This document shows positions 11,394 through 20,056 of a stretch of DNA of 34,732 nt, piece after piece. The stretch comes from Gracilariopsis chorda (taxonomy: Eukaryota > Rhodophyta > Florideophyceae > Gracilariales > Gracilariaceae): positions 1 through 34,732 of the forward strand of contig NBIV01000475.1 in assembly GCA_003194525.1 (NCBI GenBank). The letters are read 5' to 3'. A program made the position numbers and the translations under genes. The notes beneath the pieces are model-generated. The model saw nothing but the letters and a program-made list of their open reading frames with translations, was not told where the DNA came from and searched no databases. Numbering within the stretch: the first letter of the stretch is position 1; each line of letters starts with the position of its first letter.

Positions 11394-11826
11394 CGCTCGA
11401 ACGCTTTTCCGTCAATTGCGTTCCTGTCAGGTATATTTCAAACACACGCTCACTCGTGTCTGAAGGTCTTTTGATGGTTAATGTCGGTGGAGTTTGGTGA
11501 AAGTCTGTGATGCTGTACTGCTTAACGTCTAATCGAATCGTCAGAGGAGAGTCATCGTCGATCAAGTCAAAAGTGAGATCTGTGGGTCTATCATTCGTGT
11601 CTTGGGTGGATAGGCTCCATGAGCATACAACCGGTTTCGCCTCAACGCAATCGTGACCCCATCCTCTCTGATATACCTTTCTCGGTGTATACGGTTCGAA
11701 GTTTATACCCAGCACTTCACAAAGCCACATTGCGGACGATACGCCACCCGATGAAGTTGGGTTACCTTCGTCCAGTATGGGATTCGGATCCTTACAAGTC
11801 ACCGAATCCCTTACTGAAAAAACCGT
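11335..11826 (-). pseudogene. pol: Copia-1 protease-like region
   Basis: This frame sits between gag and integrase, where Copia elements carry the protease. Its N-terminal part reads PILDEGNPTSSGGVSSAMWL, which resembles a retropepsin active-site loop (hydrophobic-D-S/T-G...), but the loop is D-E-G, not D-S/T-G. Later hydrophobic strands (LTFDLIDDDSPLTIRLDV) fit a beta-rich protease fold. The frame is open from 11826, overlapping the end of gag in the -1 phase; no ATG starts it. The assignment rests on position and the loop, so it is tentative, and activity is doubtful. Confidence 0.55.
11811..11826 (-). promoter_or_regulatory. Possible -1 gag-pol frameshift site in Copia-1
   Basis: The pol frame is open only from 11826 (a TAA lies at 11827-11829 in that frame) and gag ends with TAA at 11811-11813, so the two overlap by about 16 bases in the -1 phase. 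The overlap holds a run of six T (minus strand, 11817-11822) read in gag as TTT TTT. That is a slip-prone run, though not a canonical X-XXY-YYZ heptamer because the base before it is G. A one-base mutation would look the same in a single copy. Confidence 0.4.
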
Positions 11827-12950
11827 TTACTGGGCTTCTTTTCATTCTTTTCATCGCTGTGGGAGCGATGTTTTTTCTGTGAAAAAGATCCACTGTACTG
11901 GTCATTCTTATCCTTGCTGTCATCGCTCAAGTTTTTGTTTCCCATGTGCTTCGGGCACGGTTGGATGTTTTCGTTTTCGTGGAAATCTCGTTTGCGTCTA
12001 TGGTTCTTTCTGTAAGGGCGAGTAGAGTTCATAAGAGCCCTAGAATCTTCACCTTTGACTTTCGCTGCTGGTCTTTTATCGAGGTCTTCATCCTCTATTT
12101 GAGCCTCACTGAGAGCATTCACCACATCTTCAAGTGCTATCCATATAACTTTCCTGTCTTCATCATGATTACGATAATATTGTTCGATTATGGCTTGGAC
12201 AACTTCCAAACAGGAATTGAATTTTTGGTGACTGGTTTCCTTCGGAAAGTTCTCTTTAAGATCTCTGAGTATTTGGTCGATTGCTTCTAGGCGGTGCAGA
12301 TTGATAGACACAATGGCCTCAGGGTCCTTTGCCTTATTCTTGCAGGCCGTCACTACGTTGTTCATAATATTTGCGAAAGTCTGGGACGTTAGTCCTGCAT
12401 TTGATAGGCAGGATATAGCTAGATTCTGGCTTTCACTTGAGTCTTGGTCCGATCTTGTTAGGTCAATATATGACATAGCCGGTCCCGTAAAACGGTCTAA
12501 GTACTCAGGGATGGATTCCGATACCTTTCTTTTGCAAAGTTTAGCTTGTTTATGAAGCCTGATCATTCTGAGTAGACGATCTGGGGTTGAATCATTTGCC
12601 ACTAAGTTGAAAATTTTTCTGACAACTTCTGATTGACACACATCTTCGTGGCTTTTGAAATTCAATCTTAGTTCCCCTTTTCTCACTGCTTTCTTAATGA
12701 TCTCCTTCTTTCCAAATTCTAGCGATCGGTAGAGAGTCATAGCAAGTGTCCCGGCTTCTGCTTTTGCGCGGCTATCGCCAAAGCTAGCACGTGCTTCTAG
12801 ATTTTCCGCCCACTTTAAGACAGCCTCTCGCCAAAGTAGCTTGTCGGTACCATGTCGGAATCTGGGTGGACTTAGAATGTTGTCCCCGCTGTGATCGTTC
12901 TCTGGGCCCATAACTGTTGCTTGAACTTCTGACATGTGGTCGATGTTCAT
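11811..12950 (-). CDS. gag: Copia-1 gag
   Basis: An unbroken frame with a likely start at the ATG at 12950 (the frame is open upstream to 13007); about 379 residues. The N-terminal half is helical with a LLWREAVLKWAE segment and an AKAEAGTLAMTLYRSL segment that also occur, diverged, in Copia-2 gag and in the plus-strand fragment at 20057. The C-terminal part is very basic and acidic (RKNHRRKRDFHENENIQ). No CCHC knuckle is present, although the Copia-2 homologue has one at the corresponding place. The stop is TAA at 11811-11813. It should assemble the virus-like particle. Confidence 0.8.
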   Translation of the reverse strand: MNIDHMSEVQATVMGPENDHSGDNILSPPRFRHGTDKLLWREAVLKWAENLEARASFGDSRAKAEAGTLAMTLYRSLEFGKKEIIKKAVRKGELRLNFKSHEDVCQSEVVRKIFNLVANDSTPDRLLRMIRLHKQAKLCKRKVSESIPEYLDRFTGPAMSYIDLTRSDQDSSESQNLAISCLSNAGLTSQTFANIMNNVVTACKNKAKDPEAIVSINLHRLEAIDQILRDLKENFPKETSHQKFNSCLEVVQAIIEQYYRNHDEDRKVIWIALEDVVNALSEAQIEDEDLDKRPAAKVKGEDSRALMNSTRPYRKNHRRKRDFHENENIQPCPKHMGNKNLSDDSKDKNDQYSGSFSQKKHRSHSDEKNEKKPSKRFFQ

Positions 12951-13015
12951 TGTCGTAAACGCAGTGTGAGAACGTTCAGCTAAGCTTAAACAACAAATGC
13001 GGCACAAGTCTGCCG

Positions 13016-13033
13016 GGAGCTTCTCTCAGCTCC
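13016..13033 (-). promoter_or_regulatory. Hairpin in the Copia-1 leader
   Basis: A perfect 6-bp stem with a 6-base loop (GGAGCT, loop, AGCTCC) lies 16 bases downstream of the TATA-like box in minus-strand sense, so it would be near the start of the transcript. A bulge allows two more pairs. It could be part of R/U5 or a packaging structure; this is inferred from position. Confidence 0.35.
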
Positions 13034-13048
13034 GGTAGATTGGTGGGT

Positions 13049-13056
13049 TTATATAA
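13049..13056 (-). promoter_or_regulatory. TATA-like box upstream of Copia-1 gag
   Basis: The minus strand reads CCTTATATAAACCC here, about 100 bases upstream of the gag ATG. This is where a U3 TATA box would be expected if the 5' LTR spans this position. Support is the sequence and spacing only. Confidence 0.45.
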
Positions 13057-13059
13057 GGT

Positions 13060-14475
13060 TACCTACGCGACCTTTGGGTTACTTGGGGGTTCACGTCCCG
13101 GACTCTGGTCCTTCGTTATTGTACGTGTTTAGCTGACAATATACGTGTTCCGGCTTTTGGAACTACGGAAAGAGTACGTAACCGACAACCTCATGGACCT
13201 ACCAGTTATAAATTTCAATATAATATCAAGAGGATTTTTCAAGCGCTTTCTGTGCTGAATAAGCATGGGTTTAAACGCCATCATCTACCTGATGGTAGCT
13301 GGGCATCGAGAAGATCTACGCCTGAAATTGATGGAATCTTCGACTACTTGTATGGAGTTGGAAACTCACTAGGATTTCGTGTTGATGACCTTGCGGTCCC
13401 ACCACGCCCGACTTGACGTTGAGCTCCCAATGGATTCAGCAGATGATTCATTATCTGTGGTGCTTACGTTTTTAGGTTCCAGAGCCGTTTTTGGCAGAAA
13501 CTGGCAAAATTGTTGGACGCAATTGTTGAGGTAGTGGATCATAAGAACCATACGGAATCTACCACAGCACAAAGTAATAGATCTGAGTACCGATCTCATA
13601 ATGCGTGATAATCATCCTCCATTTCAGCCACAGTAGTGAGCAACAGATATTATTTTCCTGCGGTCAGAGAAAGCAGACAAATCTCTGTGTGATAACCAAT
13701 TAAGCTGAATGATTTCTTTCAAAGTATTCGTTTACATATCCTCATATTTAGTAGCTCTATCTACAAACAATTCCACCACTTTATACCTTTTTCTGTTCGC
13801 TCTCGTTTGTCCTAATGCCAGTTGTATTACAAGTTCCCCTCGCCGTTCGTGTGATAGGAACAGGACGAGCGATTGAAAGCAACATTCGATCGAATTCATG
13901 CAGAGTTTTACGTGTGCAGAATCTGTACTGCGATACGTTGGTCTCAACATGTATGGAAGTATCAAAGCCCCAAGACCTCAGCGGCTGTCGTCATTCAGGC
14001 CGGAAATGCAAGTTCTTTAAATTCTTACAGCTGTAAAAGTCTCTCACTCTTACCAAACGATTACTCACGGGAATCAATGGTGGCTGCCTCCGATTCTACT
14101 TCGAACCTTCTAAAGGGTTCTCCTCTTATACTATGTAAGACGTCTGCTCTTGAATGTTTGAATCTGAATTCAAACATTCACGGCCATTCGTATAAATTCA
14201 GTTTTACGAAGCCAAGGGTCACGGTTCTTTTACATCCATACTCTCTTTGAACTTGACGCCCTCGACAACTTCTCAAATTTCTTAATGAGTTCTTTACACT
14301 TACCCAATTCATTCTAGTTCATCCATATTTCCTCCTTTTTAGTATCCCTTTCAAATTGGACAAGCTACTTTTTCCTCCAATTATGTCTTCACGTTCCAAG
14401 ATTCGACATTACTTCTTGCTCAACTGTGCCTTCATCATCAATGAAAATAGAAAGGGACTTATTATCGTCCTCTCG
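13060..14475. other. No recognised gene; possible minus-strand remnant
   Basis: No known domain was seen. On the minus strand a stretch between about 14250 and 13750 can be read with few stops (for example VTLGFVKLNLYEWP, then after a stop FKHSRADVLHSIRGEPF) and could be an old coding remnant, but it matches no family I know. A plus-strand frame at 13873-14250 is its antisense. The left part (13060-13250) is probably Copia-1 LTR sequence. A further minus frame at 13369-13599 is also unrecognised. Confidence 0.3.
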
Positions 14476-14787
14476 TTAACTGAACCGTCGTAGTCGAGAA
14501 ACATGAAAAAAATTGTTTTCTTTTTTCATGGATGGCGGTAACTCAATCTTATACGTTACCGGCCTCATCAATTTCTTCACCTCCAACGGTCCCGTAAACT
14601 TCCGCTGCCATTTCTTTACCATCCCGGACTTATACGCTGTTCTTGTGATTTCCACTTTCAACAAGACCAAATTTCCAACTTTGAATTCTACATGTTTTCG
14701 TTTCTTATTGGCGTAGAATGTTTTTCGAGCAATTGATTCAGACAGATTATATTTTGCTGTAGCACAAAATGCTTTTCGCCTCTCCAA
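14476..14787 (-). pseudogene. pol: Gypsy-2 integrase C-terminal domain
   Basis: This frame reads VGNLVLLKVEITRT, then KWQRKFTGPLEVKKLM, then FFHVSRLRRF. It matches the GPY/F-type C-terminal module of Gypsy integrases, which helps bind DNA and ends in the HVSRL-like motif. It stops at 14476 without a chromodomain. It is separated from the core by about 120 bases in which the frame is broken. Confidence 0.8.
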
Positions 14788-14904
14788 GTAGTTGAATGCT
14801 ACTGACCAGACTTCCTATGATCTCGAAAACTTTCGTGAGAGCTCCGTCTCTGGTATGCGACCGATTTCCACTTCGAATGGTGATAATCCGATACTATTGT
14901 TAGA

Positions 14905-15482
14905 TTAAGAGTTGTAGTGAAACTCCAGCTCGCCTAGCATCTTGTTCCACTCCAAGAGTTTCTTTTGAGCAGTGGTTCTGATCATTGCGGAGAGTGTGCC
15001 GATCATATTTTTAGAATAACCGTCCGTGTGCGGATGTCCTTTAGAGGCCATGTTCAATTCTATATTCAACATCCTGGTATTCTCTTTGAAGGAATGTGAC
15101 ATTAAAAGCTTGTCTCCGTCTAGAATGATAGTTCTTGGCACCCCATGTTTTGAGAACACTCGATCGAAAAGCATTAGCCCAATTTCTGTAGAGGTCACGT
15201 CTTCTTCATTGGAATGAAAATGGCTCTCTTAGAAATTCTATCTACCACAACGAGTACTGAGCCTTTCTCTGTGCGCGACGTGGCAAAGTCCGATACATCC
15301 ATAGAGACGACATCCCAACATGATTCTGGTACTGAATGTGGTTGCTTCCCACTTTGCATTGTTATTGAAGAATTGACGCTCCTCACAACCCCTGGTAAAT
15401 ACCTGGATATCCGCGAAAATTCGCTTCCAGTAATAATGCTGAGCATAGAGCAAATATGTCTTCCCTCAACCGAAATTCCCAA
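14905..15482 (-). pseudogene. pol: Gypsy-2 integrase core, with catalytic Glu lost
   Basis: Two frames make up the core. The upstream one (15195-15482) carries the first catalytic Asp in VVSMDVSDFA and VVDRISKRAIFIPMKKT. The downstream one (14905-15198) carries the second Asp region, RTIILDGDKLLMS, and the HPHTDGYSKNMIGTL block. In active Gypsy integrases this block reads HPQTDGQSERVN, where the Glu is catalytic; here that position is Lys. Together with the frameshift this makes the integrase inactive. Confidence 0.78.
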
Positions 15483-15500
15483 GTATATGGAATGCTTTTG

Positions 15501-16650
15501 TTACTGCGTTTCGCATTTTTCATCTTGCGAAACAACCAAACGTCCTGACATACCTCTGGCACTGCAGACGATTAAACCATCCCTGGTAGAATAATATCTA
15601 ATGTACATTGCATTGTTCTTGTTGGGTGGTCCTTTCTCGTCCCGAAGGACAGATAGGACGTTCTGCATCCACGAGTCCTTCTTGGGGGGTTTGGTTAGTC
15701 GTCGCTTCAATTCTTCAAACGCACATTTCTGTTCATCCTTCCATTGAAAGATCTTTGTGCGGAGTAGGTCGGTGATTAGTTGCGCAACTCGATCAAAACC
15801 TTTCATCAACCTTCTGTAGAGGTTTGCAAGACCTATGAACTTGTGTACATCCTTCACTAATGTCGGGATAGGCCCTTCCTCTCCATCTTTCACGAGCCTC
15901 TGGTGCGCGTGCACTGCTTCTGCGTTGATCTCGTAGCCCAGATATTCAACCTCTGTCGCACCAAAATTACTCTTGCTCGGTTTGAAGTACATCTTATGCT
16001 TTCTCAACATTGGCAAAACCTTTCCCAAATGCCGTCTGTGTTTTTCTTTGCTCTTATTGTAGATGAGAATATCATCTAGGTAAAGAACCATGTATTCTCC
16101 ATGTAACTCACAGAGGACCTGCGCCAGTAGACGTGATAATGCTGCCGGTGTGTTAATCAAGCCAAAACAAAGCACTCTCTACTCAAATGATCCATATCGA
16201 GTGCGGATGGCCGTCTTATTACAGTCCTCTTCCTTGAGCGTCATTTGATGGTTTTAGGGTTCTTTTTAATCATTCTGCAAGAAAATCTTAGCTCTGGCCA
16301 CTTCATCAATGGTGTCGTTGATCAACGGTATCGGACTTGCAGCTGGAATAGTGATCTTATTCAATGCAATGTAGTCAGAAACCATTCTTAGATCCCCATT
16401 CTTCTTTTTGACGAAGACTACTGGAGCTCCGTAAGGTGAGATAGACGGTCTTAGAATTCCCTTGTCCAAGTACTTCTGCCACTGGCGCATCAGTTCTTGT
16501 AATTCACTATGTGAGAGTCTAATAACAGGCCGGACAGAAGGTTGGGCAACCGGAATGAGTTTAATCTCAAATTACATCCCGCGTGGCGGGGGCACCTTAT
16601 CTGGCAGCTCTCCCTCGAAAATTTCTTCGATCTCCGTTAAACATCTCTAA
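15501..16650 (-). pseudogene. pol: Gypsy-2 reverse transcriptase, RNase H missing
   Basis: The RT N-terminus reads IEEIFEGELPDKVPPPRGM and later LDKGILRPSISPYGAPVVF, KKKNGDLRMVSDYIALNKIT. The first catalytic region ends at FLQND near 16266, then in-frame stops follow. After a TAG near 16190 the frame continues with VLCFGLINTPAALSRLL, the catalytic YLDDILIYN and the thumb (VEYLGYEINAE, FIGLANLYRRL). After FEELKRRLTKPP (about 15690) the sequence jumps straight to the pre-integrase spacer (DSWMQNVLSVLRDEKG), so the whole RNase H domain has been deleted. The frame ends at 15501. Confidence 0.82.
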
Positions 16651-16659
16651 ACTCAGGAG

Positions 16660-17263
16660 CTAACTCTGCTTCGATAGCACTAATTCTTCATTAGTAGAAG
16701 TCCAAACAGTCTGCAGTTTCCCTTTTGACTTCTCTGCATATCCTCTTCAATGACATCTTGTGGCGGACTACGCGAGTCGTCTGTCAAGAGGGGAGAGGTT
16801 CGATGCCTCGGGTTTACTGAGAGGCGTTCTCCTCACGGCTTAAAATCTGCGAAAGTGTTTCCCGAAATGGGAACAAAGTGTAAAAATTCCACCTACGCTA
16901 GTGCTATCTACGCAAGTGCTCCAGGTGGCGGAACCCAGGGAATCTTTTGGGTTCCGTCCACCAAGGAGCAAGGTCTTCCCGTAGAAGCTTGGTACTAATC
17001 TTTTCATGTTCCGAGATAGTAGCTAGTGAGCGCAACACGGCTGCTGCAAGGTGAGAGCAAGCAGCAGTCATCGGCTACATTCCGGGGACATGAATAGAGA
17101 TTGGTACTACGGGACAGAGAAAATCTTTCTTTCCGAGGAGCTTTATGTACATAGAGTTTAGCATGCTAGACGAAGAAAAGCTCCTTGTAGAGTTAGATTC
17201 TACCACAATGCCGTAATCAGGTAATGTGTGCCCATAAAAAAGAAGAAGAAGAAGAAGGAGCAA
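16660..17263 (-). pseudogene. pol: Gypsy-2 protease region, weak
   Basis: Upstream of RT in minus-strand sense, the frame 17075-17263 reads YGIVVESNSTRSFSSSSML, similar to the Gypsy retropepsin loop DSGSTRSFIS, but with E-S-N in place of D-S-G. The poly-Leu N-terminus of that frame is just the translation of a GAA microsatellite. Between 16660 and 17075 a broken minus-strand reading (for example DSRSPPQDVIEEDMQ) is plausible linker. A 15-bp imperfect tandem repeat lies near 16892-16921. The assignment rests on one short motif and position. Confidence 0.4.
17240..17258 (+). repeat. AGA/GAA microsatellite
   Basis: About six tandem copies of the trinucleotide AGA follow a short A run. On the minus strand it encodes a poly-Leu stretch. 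Confidence 0.85.
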
Positions 17264-17434
17264 GCCTGAAACGGCTACATTCCCCTCTTTGAGAGAGAAA
17301 GTTCGGAACGAGCGGCTTAAGCGAGTTCAGTTGGTGTGTGTTTAGCAGACGTTTGAGCATGACCGGCACGTCCTCTTGCATGTGCTTAAGGGCTCCAATG
17401 TGTCTTCATATGCTCCTAGGTTTTTTCAGCGAAC

Positions 17435-18338
17435 TTAAACTTGGAGACCTTGCTTCATGCCGACCAGTTTGATCAGCCGTGCGACTGGCATACCGATTTC
17501 AGATGCGATTACATGCGAAATGATAGCCTCGTTGTCGAGGGAGCGATCCTGGTAGTACTTCAGCCGGGAGCCATGAATCTCTTCCGTGAGGCCATTGCGC
17601 AAATCTTCGACCTGAAACACATAGTTTAGCAGAGCATTCACAACGCGGCGTGGTCCACGCCAGCGCAATGCCAACTTCTCGCCAGTATGAAATTCTTCGC
17701 GTGCGACCAAGACAAAACCTCCTTCAACAAAGTTTGCCAGTGTTCCCTTGGACGCCTTCTTACGCGCTGTATCCCTATTCTTTTGTAATGATTTCTGAAC
17801 CAGAGGGTGTAGGTCTGCGCAGGCTTTCTGTAGAGCTTCAACGTTTATGCAGCGCTCTCGAATGACATCTGAGACTTTCTTTGCCTTCTGGGTGGTAGAT
17901 CGTATGAACGATGCAATGGGAGGCGCCGGCTTCATCGAGGAAAGCCGTGACGGACGCGACATTTTGTAGGTGCGGGAAGGGGGAGTTGTTCGGAATGCTT
18001 TGTATGACGGGAAGTAGATCGGTCCACTCCTTGAAATCCATTTGAAGTTCCGACGTTATTGCGCGAAACGTGCGCAAGATCTCCTTTTCCAAAAGTTCGA
18101 CGGCCCCGTTGCTCCACGGAGTGTATGGGAGGGTGAAGTGGTGTGGGACACGTAAAGACTTGCAAAGAAGGCGGATGGTCTCGTTGCGGAAATGCCTCTG
18201 ACCATCGGACATAAGACCATTTGGAATGAAAAATGCGGCGCACCAGTCAACGATAGCCTGAGCAGCGTTCTCAGCAGCAGTGTTGGCTAAAGCGAAAACC
18301 CACTTGTAATCCGAATGATAATCGCATAGCGTGAGCAT
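17435..18338 (-). pseudogene. pol: Gypsy-3 integrase core and C-terminal domain
   Basis: The frame 17838-18338 carries the second catalytic Asp (NGLMSDGQRHF, residue 45) and the catalytic Glu (YTPWSNGAVELLEKEILRTF, residue 81). A frame break near 17935 leads to 17435-17962, which reads IASFIRSTTQKAKKVSDVI, then EKLALRWRGPRRVVNALLNY and EEIHGSRLKYYQDRSLD, the C-terminal DNA-binding part. It then reads EIGMPVARLIKLVGMKQGLQV, the start of the tail that continues as a chromodomain-like module in related elements, and is truncated there. Confidence 0.82.
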
Positions 18339-18600
18339 GTATATTTCTCACCACTGTGGCTCGGCCCAATTTTCAGGAAGTCGAACTGCAGGAGATCGTT
18401 TGGGGCGGTGCCATGCACAACTGGACCAAAGGGCCGCGGAACTTTTTTACCGCCCGTGGTCGAGATGCAATGGATGCAAGATTTCACGATCGAGTCGACG
18501 TCGTCCCCCTGATATTTCCATTCAAAATGTTTGTTGAGAGTGTTCGCAGTTGAAATTCGGCCTCTATGCCAGGCAGGTCCTGTATGCGCAATGATGATGA
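18287..18600 (-). pseudogene. pol: Gypsy-3 integrase zinc domain and first catalytic Asp
   Basis: The minus strand near 18490-18600 reads AHTGPAWHRGRISTANTLNK, the two His of the HHCC domain. The frame 18287-18487 continues with CIHCISTTGG, supplying the Cys pair, and LLQFDFLKIGPS, the first catalytic Asp. The His part and the Cys part are close but cross frames near 18487. Confidence 0.75.
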
Positions 18601-18658
18601 TTCGTAGCTGTAGTTCCTCTGACTTGTCTGGAATCCATACTGCGCCGTTCTTGAACTT

Positions 18659-19440
18659 CTAAACTCCTTCCTTTTGTAATCCTTTCGGGCGACAGTGGTC
18701 GTTCGTCGACTTCCGCAAGATAATTTCCTCAGGCCTCGGCCAAACAAAGTCGTTGGCGCAGCTGGATGGCAGAGCAGGATTTTTATGAGGCGTCTGATTG
18801 TGAGCAGTGCAGCCCAGCGAGTGAGCATGTCTGCCTAAACATTGTCTTCGACCTTGATGTGGAAGCAGGTGTAATTGTATGCACTCACCTTCAATGCCCA
18901 ACGGAGAACTTTTCGAACCGACGGTTGACTGAGGTCTGGGATGCTGGAGAGAGGATCCAAGATAAAGATGAGATTATTGTGGTCTGTATAGAGTTCGAAA
19001 CCAAATGATGTCCCCAGAAGCCAGTGCATCCTTTCCAGAGTGGCCATGATCACAAACGCTTCCTTTTCCATGAGAGACCAACCAAGCTGCGTTGTGTAGG
19101 ACAAGCCGGAGCAGAAAGCCAAATAACTGTGTCTCTGCTCTGGGTATGGTTTGGCGAGGTTGGAGGGTGGTACCTGCGTTATGATTCCTGACCAGATGTT
19201 GTCGGATCCGTCCGTGTAGACCACCAGCCTCTGTTTCTCATCTCTGTAGGCTAGAATGACGCTGTGTGCCACCGCGTTCTTAGTTGCGTGGAAGGCCTTG
19301 GTCTCGCGTTGGTACCAGCCGAGAGCTGCCAGGTCCACCTTTCGCACTGCAGTCCTTGTGCGCGTTCCTGCTTCGGCGTAGACCTTTTCTAAAAACTGAT
19401 GTATAGGAAGAAGAAGAGTAGAGAAGTCCGGAATACTCAT
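18659..19440 (-). pseudogene. pol: Gypsy-3 RNase H
   Basis: The frame 18835-19440 has RLVVYTDGSDNIWSGIITQV with the first catalytic Asp, WSLMEKEAFVIMATLERMHW with the Glu, and ELYTDHNNLIFILDP with the second Asp, in the right order and spacing for RNase H. Across a frame break at about 18830 the next frames continue with WADMLTRWAA and the linker toward the integrase (WPRPEEII), 18659-18830. The domain is complete, but the reading frame around it is broken. Confidence 0.82.
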
Positions 19441-20045
19441 CTTGACCTATTAGAGTGCGCATAAGAACTGCTGCAAGTGAGCACCGTTGTTGGGTAGCTC
19501 CGTGCGTAGCAAACCTTCAAGTGGACGAGGATCGTACTAGACTCCGGCCGCAGAAATACGTCTTCCGCGCCACCTCATAGATTTAGCAAACAGGATGCAT
19601 TTCTTCGGGTGCAGGCCGATGGAGTGCTCACGGCACACTTGAAAAAGCTGTCGGATGCCTTGCAATAGACTTTCTACCGTGTTGCTGTGAAGCTAAATAT
19701 CATCAAGCCAGTACAGAAGGTGTTCGCCCAAATCTTTGGGGGATATCTCGGCGAGCGCTGACTGCAGGTGCGTTGTGGCGTTGTTATACTGTGCAGTATC
19801 CGGGTGGGAGAAAATACTGCGTCCGGGGAGATGAGTGACTGTAGAGCTTGCGAGGCTTTGTCAACTGGGAATTGCCAGTACCCGTGGGAAAGATCGAACG
19901 TGTCGAAGAACTCTAATCCACTGAGTTGTAGCAGCTCATGCTCAACATTCGGCATTGGGTACTGATGCTTCACAAAACCCCGATAAAAGAGCAAGGAGAA
20001 CCCAGCATTGTGCTGATCAGATTTTTTGTGCTTTGCGGGCTCTGT
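19441..20045 (-). pseudogene. pol: Gypsy-3 RT, N-terminally truncated
   Basis: The frame 19674-19994 reads KHQYPMPNVEHELLQLSG, then FFDTFDLSHGYWQFPV with the first catalytic Asp. In the next frame the active site is YWLDDI (DD codons 19699-19704), followed at once by a stop at 19693-19695. The thumb continues leftward in pieces to about 19441. The fingers subdomain is missing; recognisable RT starts near 20000. Confidence 0.78.
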
Positions 20046-20056
20046 AGTAACAACTC

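Larger units (their letters stand above)
8553..12950 (-). mobile_element. Copia-1: Ty1/Copia retrotransposon, nearly intact coding
   Basis: The minus-strand order gag, PR-like, IN, RT, RH is the Ty1/Copia order. Damage is limited: gag to pol changes to the -1 phase at 11811-11826, the frame changes near 11390 between PR and IN, and one in-frame TGA splits IN at 10890-10892. The RT-RH frame is unbroken. A TATA-like box and a hairpin lie upstream of gag near 13.0 kb, which suggests the 5' LTR or leader starts there. LTRs could not be paired by eye. Copia-2 (22.8-26.2 kb) and a plus-strand fragment at 20.1-20.5 kb are related. Confidence 0.85.
14476..17263 (-). mobile_element. Gypsy-2: heavily decayed Ty3/Gypsy element
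   Basis: Minus-strand remnants in Gypsy order: a weak PR (17075-17263), RT (15.75-16.65 kb), then IN (14476-15482), with the RNase H domain absent. Stops and frameshifts are common. It is more degraded than Gypsy-1 and a different lineage by its motifs. LTRs were not found. Confidence 0.78.
17411..20045 (-). mobile_element. Gypsy-3: oomycete-like Ty3/Gypsy remnant
   Basis: Minus-strand RT, RH, IN zinc domain, IN core and IN C-terminus follow one another with frame breaks. The motifs (YWLDDI at the RT active site, LYTDHNNLIFILDP in RH, GTAPNDLLQFDF and TLPYTPWSNGAVE in IN, RWRGPRRVVNALLNYVFQVEDL at the C-terminus) recall, from memory, the Gypsy polyproteins abundant in oomycetes. The 5' part (gag, PR and the start of RT) is missing: the sequence changes near 20045 to an unrelated plus-strand gag fragment. 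Confidence 0.82.

Noticed and set aside
10708..11463. 251-codon plus-strand open frame
   Set aside because: It is antisense to the Copia-1 integrase, whose minus-strand frames carry catalytic motifs; the plus frame shows none.
13080..13110. tRNA T-arm-like sequence (GGTTCACGTCCCGG)
   Set aside because: The stem does not pair correctly and no other tRNA arm was found.
13873..14250. 125-codon plus-strand open frame
   Set aside because: No domain, and its antisense reading looks more protein-like; not called as a gene.
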